NCBI GenBank assembly: GCA_038144425.1
Contig: JAYQNS010000002.1
Span: forward strand, 930,001-994,000
DNA length: 64,000 nucleotides
Reading direction: 5' to 3'
From: Salivita marina
GTDB taxonomy: Bacteria > Pseudomonadota > Gammaproteobacteria > Pseudomonadales > Azotimanducaceae
Part shown: piece by piece, positions 50,325 to 59,087 of the stretch
Numbering within the stretch: position 1 is the first letter of the stretch
Layout of the letters: every line of letters starts with the position of its first letter
Position numbers and translations under genes: made by a program
The notes under the pieces: model-generated
The model's input: only the letters and a program-made list of their open reading frames with translations
Database searches by the model: none
Told to the model about the DNA's origin: nothing

Positions 50325-52687
50325 GAGGCATAGCCCTGTTGCTGGGCGAGGGTGCGGTAGGGCTGGCACTCCCGTAGTAGGGTGGCGTGATCCCCCAGCG
50401 CCACCAGCTGGCCGTCCTCCAGGAGCGCAATGCGATCGGCGTGGCGCACCGTGCTTAAGCGATGGGCCGTAAGGATCACCGTGCTTTCCCCCTTGCGCTG
50501 CTGCAGGGCGCGGAGGATGTGCGCCTCCGTTCCGACATCTACGGCGGAGAGGGCATCGTCCAGAAGCAGAAGCGCTGGACGGCGAAGCAGAGCGCGGGCG
50601 ATGGCGAGGCGCTGGCGCTGGCCGCCGGAGAGGGTCACCCCCCGTTCCCCTAGCGCCGTGGCCAGACCATCGGGCAGGGCCCGGACCGTCTCCGCCAGAG
50701 CCGCGTCTTCCAGGGCGATCCAAAGCTCCGCTTCCGAGACTTCCGGGGCGCCGACCCGTAGGTTTTCCTCCAGGGAGCGGCCGTAAAGGAAGGGATCCTG
50801 CGCCACGATGGCCAGGGCACTACGAAGGGCGCCCAGAGGCCAGTCATCCAGGGGCCTTAGGGCCTCGGACCCGGGGCCCAGGGCGATGGCGCGGTAAGGG
50901 GCTTCGTAGTAGCGAAGCAGGAGTCGAAGCAAGGTGCTCTTCCCGGCCCCCGGTGCGCCCAGGATGGCGAGCGTTTCCTCGGGGGCCAGGGAAAGGGTGA
51001 GGTCCCGAAGCGCGGGGGTCGTTGCGCCGGGGTAGGTGAAGGTGAGGCCGTCGAGCGCCAGGGCGAGGGGCCTTTGGGGTACCGCCTCTGGGACGCCCTG
51101 CGGTTCGGGAGCGGCGTCGAGGATTGCCTGAAGGCGGGTTAGGGCCACAGAGGCTTTTCCTGCGTCGGTCAGAATGCGGCCGAATTGTCGGAGGGGAAAG
51201 ATCACCATGAACTCCCAGGTGAAAAAGGCAAAGAGCTCCCCCACGGAAAGGGTCCCGGCCTGAAGCTGGTAGGCCCCGGCGAACAGCACAATGCCCACCT
51301 GGGTTAGGCAGAGCAGGTCACTGGCGGACCAATACAGCCCCATGAGGTCGATGAGGCGACGGTTATGGTCCCGGAAGGTGGCGTTGAAGCCGGCGAAGCG
51401 CAGCCGTTCTTCCGGCTGGCGAGAAAAGGCCCGAACCACTCGGATGCCCGTGAGGTTCTCCTGCAGTACCGCCGTCATCGCTGCTTCGGCCTCATCGGTA
51501 ACCGTAAACACCTGCTTCACTCTGCGAAAGAAGAGCACGGCAAAGGTGAAGATGAGGGGCATGAGGAGGAGCGATAGGGCGGCCAGGCTCGGGTTGCGCC
51601 AAAACATCAGGGGCAGAAGCGCGAGGAGCAAGGCGACGGCTCGAGCGATTTCCAGCACGTCGTTCGAAAAGAAGACGCGAATCGTCTCCACGTCGCTGGA
51701 GCAACGCTGCACGAGATCCCCCGTGTCCATGCCATCGTGCCAAGGAGCCGGGAGGTGTTCGAGCTGGTCATGCAGGGCAAGGCGCAGGCGGCGAATCAGC
51801 CCTTCAGAGCCCAGGGCCGTCCAGCGCCCCCGGAAGAAATGGAAAAGCCCTCCGAGCGCGGTCACCAGCACAATGGTCACGGCGGACAGCAGGAGGTAGG
51901 CCAGCAGCGCGTGCTCGGCAAAGTCCTGGGCGAGGGCCCGGAGCACCGGCGTTCCCGGAGCGAGGTCCCCGGCCAGGGCGACGTCGATGGCGAAGGTCCC
52001 CAGCAGGGGCACAAGCAGTAGCGCGCCGCTCGCGAGGAGCAGTGCGAAAGCGGCAAGGACAAAGGGGCGACGAAAGCCGGCCGTTAAGGCCCAAAGAGAA
52101 TCAGCGCGCATAGCCGGCCTCAAAAGCAACGGGGGAAGTTTAGCGCCTTTCCTGCTCGGGCCTTCCTCTGGGGGGGCTTCCGCAAGGCGCAGCACCCAGG
52201 TGCGCAGGCCCTCGGGCCAGGGCTTGATGGCCTCCGCAAAACTTGCCTCATCCCCGGCAAAGAGCGCTCGCAGCGCAGCTTCATAGCCCGGAAGGTCCCC
52301 GCCCAGGTGGGTCATGAAGCGGTAGCAGCGCTCCTGCCGGGCCCTGGCTTCGGCCTCGCCCTGGCCCGCACGGCGCGCCTCGTCAATGAGCCGGCGCAGG
52401 GTGGCGGAGGCGCCCCCACGCTGGGCCTTCAGCCATTTCCAGTGGCGCGGAAGCAGGGTGACTTCCCCTGAGACTACCCCAAGCCTGGGGCGGCCCCGGC
52501 TCCCGCTCGCGGACCCGGGAATGCTTTCAGGGGGCACCGGATCGGGCCCATAAGCGATATCTCCGGTGTCGAGATTCAAAATCAATGCGGAGCCCCGCGC
52601 CTCCGGGGAGAGGGCCTCGCGTTGCGCCGCCAGGGCGGGGTAGGCCCCCTCCGCGAGGGGTGTGGTGCCTTCGAAAAGTACGAACAT
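50321..52687 (-). CDS. DUF2239 module joined to an MdlA-like ABC exporter half (possible artificial fusion)
   Basis: The open frame of 788 codons has two parts. Residues 1-170 match the DUF2239 family (GRPRLGVVSGEVTLLPRHWKWLKAQRGGASATLRRLIDEARR, then HLGGDLPGYEAALRALF). From about residue 193 (MRADSLWALTAGFRRPF, ATG 52111) it is an ABC half-exporter: six membrane segments, Walker A LGAPGAGKSTLL, signature LSGGQRQRLAIARALL and Walker B LLLLDDALSAVD, where Asp replaces the catalytic Glu as in MdlA. ATG 52111 has its own GAGG site 6 nt before it. If the seven-G run at 52170-52176 had one more G, DUF2239 would stop at 52140. So this may be two genes, 52140-52687 and 50321-52111. Confidence 0.85.
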   Translation of the reverse strand: MFVLFEGTTPLAEGAYPALAAQREALSPEARGSALILNLDTGDIAYGPDPVPPESIPGSASGSRGRPRLGVVSGEVTLLPRHWKWLKAQRGGASATLRRLIDEARRAGQGEAEARARQERCYRFMTHLGGDLPGYEAALRALFAGDEASFAEAIKPWPEGLRTWVLRLAEAPPEEGPSRKGAKLPPLLLRPAMRADSLWALTAGFRRPFVLAAFALLLASGALLLVPLLGTFAIDVALAGDLAPGTPVLRALAQDFAEHALLAYLLLSAVTIVLVTALGGLFHFFRGRWTALGSEGLIRRLRLALHDQLEHLPAPWHDGMDTGDLVQRCSSDVETIRVFFSNDVLEIARAVALLLALLPLMFWRNPSLAALSLLLMPLIFTFAVLFFRRVKQVFTVTDEAEAAMTAVLQENLTGIRVVRAFSRQPEERLRFAGFNATFRDHNRRLIDLMGLYWSASDLLCLTQVGIVLFAGAYQLQAGTLSVGELFAFFTWEFMVIFPLRQFGRILTDAGKASVALTRLQAILDAAPEPQGVPEAVPQRPLALALDGLTFTYPGATTPALRDLTLSLAPEETLAILGAPGAGKSTLLRLLLRYYEAPYRAIALGPGSEALRPLDDWPLGALRSALAIVAQDPFLYGRSLEENLRVGAPEVSEAELWIALEDAALAETVRALPDGLATALGERGVTLSGGQRQRLAIARALLRRPALLLLDDALSAVDVGTEAHILRALQQRKGESTVILTAHRLSTVRHADRIALLEDGQLVALGDHATLLRECQPYRTLAQQQGYAS

Positions 52688-52746
52688 GGATCGTTCCTTG
52701 TTTTTACCCGGGTAAAATAAAGGGCGCTTACCGGTAGATCAAGTTG

Positions 52747-52778
52747 ATCAATCGCTGCGATTGGAATTTTCGATTGAT
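52747..52778. promoter_or_regulatory. Inverted repeats upstream of katG, possible OxyR-type site
   Basis: ATCAATCG (52747-52754) is repeated inverted as CGATTGAT at 52771-52778, with an additional CGATTG at 52758. The AT-rich region also holds ACTATT. It recalls the tetranucleotide spacing of OxyR sites, but the match is approximate and no OxyR gene is in view. Confidence 0.35.
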
Positions 52779-52845
52779 AAAAACTATTAAAAAGCCTCTA
52801 ATTCATCGGGCAATTCTTTAGAAATTCCTATGGGGAGCACGAAGC

Positions 52846-55040
52846 ATGACCGTTAAACCTCTTGCCTTGGCAACGGCCTTCGCGGTGGCCGCGGCCGCCT
52901 CTGCCGCACCGATCGGTGCCCCGAAGTCCAATCAGTTTTGGTGGCCCGAACGGGTGGACCTCGCGCCGCTCCGCCAGCACAGCGTGGAGTCCGATCCCTT
53001 CGGCGGCGCGTTTGACTATGCCGAAGCCTTTGCGGCCATCGATCTGGCTGAGGTGAAGGCGGATATCAGCGCCGTGCTTACCGAGTCCCAGCCCTGGTGG
53101 CCTGCGGACTACGGCCACTACGGTCCCTTCTTCATTCGCATGGCCTGGCACAGCGCTGGGACCTATCGAATTGCCGACGGCCGCGGCGGGGCCGGGGTGG
53201 GCAACAGCGCTTCGAGCCCCTGAACAGTTGGCCCGACAACGCGAACCTTGATAAGGCGCGGCGTCTCCTGTGGCCTGTGAAGGAAAAGTACGGCCGGAGC
53301 CTGTCCTGGGCGGACCTCATGGTGCTGGCGGGGAACGTATCCCTCGAGTCCATGGGCTTTAAAACCTTTGGCTTCGCCGGGGGCCGGGAAGACGATTGGG
53401 AAGCCGACCTTGTGTACTGGGGTCCGGAAACGGAAATGCTGGCGGACGAGCGCTATAGGGGCGAGCGGAAGCTCGATAACCCGCTTGCCGCTGTGCAAAT
53501 GGGGCTTATTTACGTGAATCCGCAGGGCCCCAACGGGGTGCCCGATCCGCTGCTGGCGGCGAAGGACATCCGAGAGACCTTCGGACGCATGGCCATGAAT
53601 GACGAAGAAACCGTCGCGCTTATTGCCGGTGGTCACACCTTTGGCAAGGCCCACGGTGCTCGGAGTCCGGAGGGCTGCGTGGGCGTGGCTCCGGCCGGGG
53701 AAGACCTCGAAGCTCAGAGCTTTGGCTGGCAGAACAGTTGCGGCAAGGGGAACGCTGAGGACACGATCACGAGCGGCCTAGAAGGGGCCTGGACGGCCAC
53801 CCCGACCCGCTGGAGCATGATGTACCTGGCGAACCTCTTTGCCTACGAGTGGGAGCAGACCAAGAGCCCCGCCGGCGCCACCCAGTGGGTGCCGACGGGG
53901 GGTGCGGCTGAGGGCACGGTTCCCGATGCGCACCTTGACGGGGTGAGGCATGCGCCGGTCATGTTCACCACTGACCTCGCGCTGAAAGCCGATCCGGCTT
54001 ACGGGAAGATCTCCCGCCGCTTCCTGGAGAATCCGGAGCAGTTTGAACTGGCCTTCGCCAAGGCCTGGTTTAAGCTCACGCACCGGGATATGGGGCCCCA
54101 GGCCCGCTATGTGGGCAGCGACGTGCCGAGCGAGACCCTGCTTTGGCAAGACCCGCTGCCGCCGGTCACCGGCCCCCTTATCAGTGTGGATGATGCCGAA
54201 GACCTGAAAGGAGAGATTCTAGCCACGGGGCTGTCGGTGCCTGAGCTTGTTCGTGCGGCCTGGGGTTCGGCGGCAAGCTTCCGGGGTTCGGACATGCGCG
54301 GCGGCGCCAACGGCGCCCGCATTCGCTTAGCGCCGCAGAAAGGTTGGGCCGTAAACTCCCCGGCGGAGCTCGAGGAGGTCCTCTCGGTGCTGGAAGGGGT
54401 GCAGACCCGCTTCAATGAGGCTGGGGGCGCCCAGGTGTCCCTCGCTGACGTCATTGTCCTCGGAGGTGCCGCCGCCATCGAGCAAGCCGCTGCCGCCGCA
54501 GGGCACAGCGTTTCCGTGCCCTTTTCGCCTGGGCGCACCGATGCCACCGCTGCGCAAACGGACGCGGACTCCTTCGCCGCTCTGGAACCGAAGTCCGATG
54601 GCTTCCGGAATTTCTACGGCGGTGGCGAGTGGATGGCGCCGACTCAGGCGCTCATCGATCGCGCCAACCTGCTCCAGCTGACGGTGCCGGAGATGACGGC
54701 CCTTGTGGGTGGCCTCCGGGCCCTCGGGGCAAACACCGCTGGGATCGAGCATGGTCTGCTGACGGAGCGGGTGGGCGCTCTGTCCCCTGACTTCTTCACC
54801 AACCTGCTGTCCATGGAGACGGCGTGGAAGCCTGCTGGGGAAGGCCTCTATGAAGGCGTCGATCGCGCCACCGGTGCGGTGAAGTGGACCGCCACTCCCG
54901 TGGATCTGCTCTTTGGCTCCCATGCCGAGCTCCGGGCGATCGCTGAGGTTTATGCCGCTCGGGACGGAGAAGGTAAATTCGTCGAGGACTTCATCGCCGC
55001 CTGGACGAAGGTGATGCGTCTGGATCGCTTCGAGCTATAA
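52846..55040 (+). pseudogene. katG: Catalase-peroxidase KatG with signal peptide, frameshifted
   Basis: This heme catalase-peroxidase would be about 731 residues. ATG 52846 follows GGGGAGC and gives a signal (PLALATAFAVAAAASAAPIG), unusual for KatG and suggesting a periplasmic enzyme. The distal block is FFIRMAWHSAGTYR (Arg, Trp, His). At 53194-53197 (four G) the frame is lost after GRGGAG. GGQQRFEPLNSWPDNANLDK continues in the next frame to 55040. One added G restores the enzyme. The conserved LIYVNPQGPNG (Tyr of the adduct), FGRMAMNDEETVALIAGGHTFGKAHG (Met and proximal His) and the C-terminal domain are intact. KatG removes hydrogen peroxide. A strong terminator follows. Confidence 0.92.
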
Positions 55041-55062
55041 GGGGTTCCGCTCCAAGCATTGC

Positions 55063-55092
55063 AAACGGCGCCCTTGGGCGCCGTTTTTTTTG
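55063..55092 (+). terminator. Rho-independent terminator of katG
   Basis: An 11-bp perfect stem (AAACGGCGCCC / GGGCGCCGTTT) with a tiny TT loop is followed by a run of T on the plus strand. It lies 22 bp after the katG stop. Confidence 0.93.
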
Positions 55093-55314
55093 GTTCATCG
55101 TGGCTTAGATGGAATTGACTCCGGCCTCCGGTAAGCCCTTTAGGGCGAATTTCTGGGTATCGACATGAACACCGCCTTGGGTGGTGGCCGAGCCAGCATT
55201 GGCGGGGCTTTACGCCCAACTGCTGCATGTTCTACGTATCTACATAAAACTTGGCGCAAACGGGCTCTTCCCAGAAAGGCGCTACGAATCTTTTTTCGCC
55301 CCTTGAAAAGGGTC

Positions 55315-55653
55315 TCAGTCGGCTTTCGGGGGAAGGAGAAGAGCGGCCCAATCGGAGCCGTGGCGCCGGCGAAGCAGAAAGAGGGTGGTGGCGAGGTAGG
55401 GCATGCCGCCGAAGAAGGCCAGCACCGCTAGGGCCCACCCCTTCACGCCATAGCCGAAGCGCCAGGCGCTCCAGCAGGCCGAGAGCACGAGGAAGGTCAG
55501 GAAGTCGAAGTTGAACTGCCCCTGCCAGCCTCGCTCGGCGATGGCCTGAAAGAAGAGCGGCAGAAGGCCAAAGCCGTGGCTTTGCGCCACCAGCGTCGTA
55601 TAGACAAGGAGGGGCGCGAGGAGCAGGACGAGGAGGGCGTCAAAGCGGGTCAT
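55315..55653 (-). CDS. Small multispanning membrane protein of unknown function
   Basis: This 112-residue protein has three or four hydrophobic segments: ALLVLLLAPLLVYTTLVAQ, LTFLVLSACWSAWRF, and WALAVLAFFGGMPYLATTLFLLRRRHG. I recognise no family with certainty. ATG 55653 is taken because the upstream extension is not membrane-like. It is 86 bp from the permease on the same strand and may be separate. Downstream, 55093-55314 holds no gene that I can support. Confidence 0.7.
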   Translation of the reverse strand: MTRFDALLVLLLAPLLVYTTLVAQSHGFGLLPLFFQAIAERGWQGQFNFDFLTFLVLSACWSAWRFGYGVKGWALAVLAFFGGMPYLATTLFLLRRRHGSDWAALLLPPKAD

Positions 55654-55739
55654 AGCAGTAATTTTCCATTTATGTAGTGACTGCTTCATAGTATGAGCAA
55701 GGAGAAGGCGCAGGCAAGAACTTTGGTAGGGGCGCAACG

Positions 55740-56957
55740 TTAGCCTTGGGGGCTGAGGCCGTCCATGAGTGTGCGGCGGGCGGCGAGCCAGGCGGGCAGG
55801 AGCCCCGCCAGGGTGGCGAGGGCGAGGGCGCCTAGGGCCAGGCGACCTTCCTCAGCGGTAGGTCCTAGGCTCTGAAGGGCAAGTCCCGTTGCCCCGTGCA
55901 GCGCTGGTGCGGCCAGCGCGAGGCCGCCGTGAACCAGCCCTAGCCCCAGTACGATGGCCCCACCCACGAGAATCAGCGCTTCCGCCAAGAGGAGGAAAAG
56001 GAGCGTGGGGAAGCCCGCCCCGAGGGCCCGAAGGACGGCCATTTCCCGGCGCCGCTGCTCAAGGCTCGCAAGCATCATGGCCAACATCCCCGCGAGGGCC
56101 ACGGCCACTATGAAGACGGAAAGTACCTGCAAAACGGCCTGTCCTGCCCCAAGCCAACGCAGAAGCCCCGCCAAGGTGAGGGCTGGAAGTGCTGCTGAGA
56201 GGGGCGGATCCTCGCTGCGATTGAGCTGGGCCGCTAGGCCGAGGGCCGCGGCCCGAGGGGAGAGACCCAGGAGCAGGGCGCTGATGTTTTCTTCGCCATC
56301 CTCGCCGCCTGCGCCGATCTCCTCGTGGGCGGCATGAAGGGCCTCGAGGCTGACGAGGATCCGCTGATCCAGCGGCGTCCCCGTAGGGGCGAGAACCCCG
56401 ACCACCCGGAGGGGATGGTCCCCGTGTTCGAGGAAGGACTGGGCTCCGAGGCCATGGCTTAGGGTGAGAACATCGCCGAGTCCCTTGCCCAGGCGGCGGG
56501 TGGCCTCTGCGCCGAGCACAACCTCTTCATCGCTCGCGAAGGGGCCTCCAGCCTGAAAGGCGAGGGGCACCTCCGGCCGGGGGCCGAGGTGTACAAAGTA
56601 ACCGGGAACGGTCCCCACCACCGGCAGGCCAGCCACGCTGTCTCCGAGGCTGAGGGGAAGGGCGAAGCGAACCGCCGGGTGAGATGCTAAGCGCGCCTCC
56701 ACCGATCGCGGCAGAGGCGTGGATAGCGCCCCGTAATGAAAGACCGAAGCCAAGAGCAGCTGCTCCGGGGCGGTGCGGGCTCCGACGATGAGATCTACGG
56801 CGCCGACGGCGGCATAGGCGCTGGCACGGACCTCGCTTCGGAGCTTCTCCACCCCGAAGAGCAGGGCGCAGGAGAGGGTGAGGGCCAGGAGCATGAGCCC
56901 CGTGGTGCGGCGCCGGGCCAGGAGGCTCGCCGTGGCCAGGCGGAGCAGGGCACTCAC
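55740..56957 (-). CDS. ABC transporter permease (FtsX/MacB-like)
   Basis: This 405-residue permease has a membrane segment at the N-terminus (TGLMLLALTLSCALLFGVEKL), a large extracytoplasmic part (VDLIVGARTAPEQLLLASVFHYG, GPFASDEEVVLGAEATRRLGKGLGDVLTLSHG), and three membrane segments at the C-terminus (VLSVFIVAVALAGMLAMMLASLEQRRREMAVLRALGAG). This MacB/FtsX layout supports lipid or lipoprotein export or a similar mechanical role. It overlaps the ATPase gene by 4 bp, so they form one operon and complex. Confidence 0.9.
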   Translation of the reverse strand: MSALLRLATASLLARRRTTGLMLLALTLSCALLFGVEKLRSEVRASAYAAVGAVDLIVGARTAPEQLLLASVFHYGALSTPLPRSVEARLASHPAVRFALPLSLGDSVAGLPVVGTVPGYFVHLGPRPEVPLAFQAGGPFASDEEVVLGAEATRRLGKGLGDVLTLSHGLGAQSFLEHGDHPLRVVGVLAPTGTPLDQRILVSLEALHAAHEEIGAGGEDGEENISALLLGLSPRAAALGLAAQLNRSEDPPLSAALPALTLAGLLRWLGAGQAVLQVLSVFIVAVALAGMLAMMLASLEQRRREMAVLRALGAGFPTLLFLLLAEALILVGGAIVLGLGLVHGGLALAAPALHGATGLALQSLGPTAEEGRLALGALALATLAGLLPAWLAARRTLMDGLSPQG

Positions 56958-57688
56958 GGCGTGACCCCCTGGAGCGCGTCCAGCGTCACCGTGCGATCGA
57001 AATAGGGTTCAAGCGCTGGATCGTGGCTGACGCAGAGCAGGGCCGCCCCCTGGGCAGCTTGGGCGTCCTTAAGGGCGCGAAGAAAAGCATCGCGATTCTT
57101 CGGATCGAGGGCCGAGGTGGGCTCATCGGTGAGGATCAGGCTAGGGCTGCCCAGGAGCGCGCGGGCCACTGCCACCCGCTGCTGCTGCCCCACGGAGAGC
57201 GCCCCCACGGCGGGACTCCCAAGGGCCTTCAGGGAAAGGCCGAGGGTGCTAAGAAGTTCTTCCGCGGCGACCTCCGGGGGCTTCCCGGTCCCGGCGAGGC
57301 GCGCCCGACGCTCCGGAGAGAAACGCAACGGCAAGAGAATGTTATCGAGGATAGATAGAAACGGAAGCAAGTTGAACTGTTGAAAGACGACACCAATGTT
57401 CGCCCCCCGAACGCGGTCCCGTTGACGCTGGTTTAAGGCGTGGAAGTCCTGGCCAGCGACGGTGAGGGCCCCGGAAGAGGGCGCGAGGATGCCGGCCAGG
57501 AGGCTCAGGAGTGTGCTCTTTCCCTGGCCGCTCTCCCCCCGTAGCAGTACCGCTTCCCCGGGCTGGAGGCGCAGGCTGAGCGCCTTGAGGGTGGGCGCTG
57601 GAGCCCCGGGCCAGCGAAAGCTTAGGGACTCACAATGAACGAGGGCCCACCCAGGGCCCTCCGATGGATGCTGAGCGCCCGCCCCCAA
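56954..57688 (-). CDS. ABC transporter ATP-binding protein (LolD/MacB type)
   Basis: This 244-residue ATPase has Walker A LLRGESGQGKSTLLSLLAG, Q-loop VVFQQFNLLPFLSILDNI, signature LSVGQQQRVAVARALL, and Walker B LILTDEPTSALD with a catalytic Glu. The size and sequence are LolD-like. The start at TTG 57688 is not certain, as the first 30 residues are weakly conserved. It powers the permease at 55740. The CYP153 gene ends only 2 bp upstream, so transcription may read through. Confidence 0.9.
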   Translation of the reverse strand: MGAGAQHPSEGPGWALVHCESLSFRWPGAPAPTLKALSLRLQPGEAVLLRGESGQGKSTLLSLLAGILAPSSGALTVAGQDFHALNQRQRDRVRGANIGVVFQQFNLLPFLSILDNILLPLRFSPERRARLAGTGKPPEVAAEELLSTLGLSLKALGSPAVGALSVGQQQRVAVARALLGSPSLILTDEPTSALDPKNRDAFLRALKDAQAAQGAALLCVSHDPALEPYFDRTVTLDALQGVTP

Positions 57689-57690
57689 GG

Positions 57691-58998
57691 TTAGCGGCGG
57701 TGCACGCGCACGGGCATGCGGGTATAGCCCTTCACAAAGGACGAGTAGGCGCGCTCTGGCTCTTCAAGCACTTCGATGGTCTCGAAGCGGGCAAGAAGCT
57801 CTTCCCAAAGGATGCGGAGCTGGAGCTCGGCCAGCCGGTTGCCCATGCAGCGATGGAGGCCAAAGCCAAAGGACAGGTGGGACCGGGCGTTGGGGCGGGT
57901 GATGTCGATGGCGTCGGGGTTTTCGAAGACCGACGGATCGCGATTTCCGGAAACGTACCACATGAGAATCTGGTCGTTCTTTTTGATTTGCTTGCCCCCG
58001 AGCTCGCAGTCGGCGTTGGCCGTGCGGCGCATGTAGGAGAGGGGCGTCTGCCAGCGAATGATTTCCGCCACCATGTTGGGAACAAGGGTCGGATCGGCCT
58101 TCAGCTTGGCGAACTGCTCCGGGAACTGATGGAGACCGTATACGCTACCGGTCATGGTGTTCCGAGTGGTGTCGTTACCCCCCACGATCAGTAGCATGAG
58201 GTTGCCCAGGAACTCCATGGGCTGCATGTCTTTGGTCTCCTCGCCATGGGCCAGCATGGAGACGAGGTCGTCCCCGGGCTCGCGCTTGCGCTGCTCCCAA
58301 AGGGTGGTGAAGGCGGAGAGGCACTCCAACAGCTCGTCCCGGCGCTCCTGCACGGAGTTGATGACGCCCCGGCCCGGTACGGCGGTGACCACATCGGACC
58401 AGCGTGTGAGCTTCCGGCGCTGTTCGAAGGGGAAGTCGAAGAGGGTGGCCAGCATCATGGTGGTGAGCTCGATGGACACCGTATCCACCCAATCAAAGGG
58501 GGTCTGCTCCGGAAGGCTGTCTAGCACGGCGGCGGTGCGACTGCGAATGAGCCCTTCCATTTTGGCGAGGTTTGACGGCGCGACCACCCCGGCGACGGTC
58601 TTCCGCTGCACGTCGTGCACCGGCGGATCCTGGGCGATAAACATGCTGACCTTCAGGGCCCCTTCCGGTAGCGGGGCATCCACGGGGAAGCCCAGGGCAA
58701 TGCCCTTCGCCGAAGAGAAGTTTTTCCAGTCGACGTCGACTTGCTTGATGTCTTCGTATCGGGTGAGGGACCAGAAACGCCCCGCCAGCTCCGTTTCATT
58801 GAAGTGCACCGGGTCCTCGGCGCGAAGGCGCTCGAAGGTTTCCTGCCACCGGTTTTCCGCGAAAAGGCGCGGGTTTGCCGGGTTCACGTCTTCCAGGGGG
58901 ATATCGTAGGCCGATGGCAGAGGGCCATTGACGAAGGTTTCGGCGTCCCCAGGAACGCGGGCCTGCTGCGTGGGTGTTGAAATGCTGGCTTGCGTCAT
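57691..58998 (-). CDS. Cytochrome P450 of the CYP153 type (alkane/terminal hydroxylase)
   Basis: This 435-residue P450 is intact. The family-typical region reads MFIAQDPPVHDVQRKTVAGVVAPSNLAKMEGLIRSRT, then FDWVDTVSIELTTMMLATLFDFPFEQRRKLTRWSDV. The I-helix is NLMLLIVGGNDTTRNTMTG, and the heme loop FGFGLHRCMGNRLAELQLRILWEELL puts Cys384 as ligand. CYP153 enzymes add oxygen to the terminal carbon of alkanes or related hydrocarbons. Ferredoxin and reductase genes that normally serve it are not in the window. ATG 58998 is divergent from the quinone reductase. Confidence 0.93.
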   Translation of the reverse strand: MTQASISTPTQQARVPGDAETFVNGPLPSAYDIPLEDVNPANPRLFAENRWQETFERLRAEDPVHFNETELAGRFWSLTRYEDIKQVDVDWKNFSSAKGIALGFPVDAPLPEGALKVSMFIAQDPPVHDVQRKTVAGVVAPSNLAKMEGLIRSRTAAVLDSLPEQTPFDWVDTVSIELTTMMLATLFDFPFEQRRKLTRWSDVVTAVPGRGVINSVQERRDELLECLSAFTTLWEQRKREPGDDLVSMLAHGEETKDMQPMEFLGNLMLLIVGGNDTTRNTMTGSVYGLHQFPEQFAKLKADPTLVPNMVAEIIRWQTPLSYMRRTANADCELGGKQIKKNDQILMWYVSGNRDPSVFENPDAIDITRPNARSHLSFGFGLHRCMGNRLAELQLRILWEELLARFETIEVLEEPERAYSSFVKGYTRMPVRVHRR

Positions 58999-59087
58999 GA
59001 AGCGTCCTCCGCCATTTTTCGTAATCTCAAGCAGCGGCCATCGTAAGTCAACGAGGCTTCTGATTCACCTGAAGGAGGGAGGCACCA

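Noticed and set aside
55165..55431. 88-codon open frame behind katG
   Set aside because: It overlaps the minus-strand membrane protein and has no coding signature.
55740..57688. Full LolCDE lipoprotein release system
   Set aside because: Only one permease and one ATPase are present. The permease is closer to the MacB/FtsX type, so a named Lol assignment is not supported.
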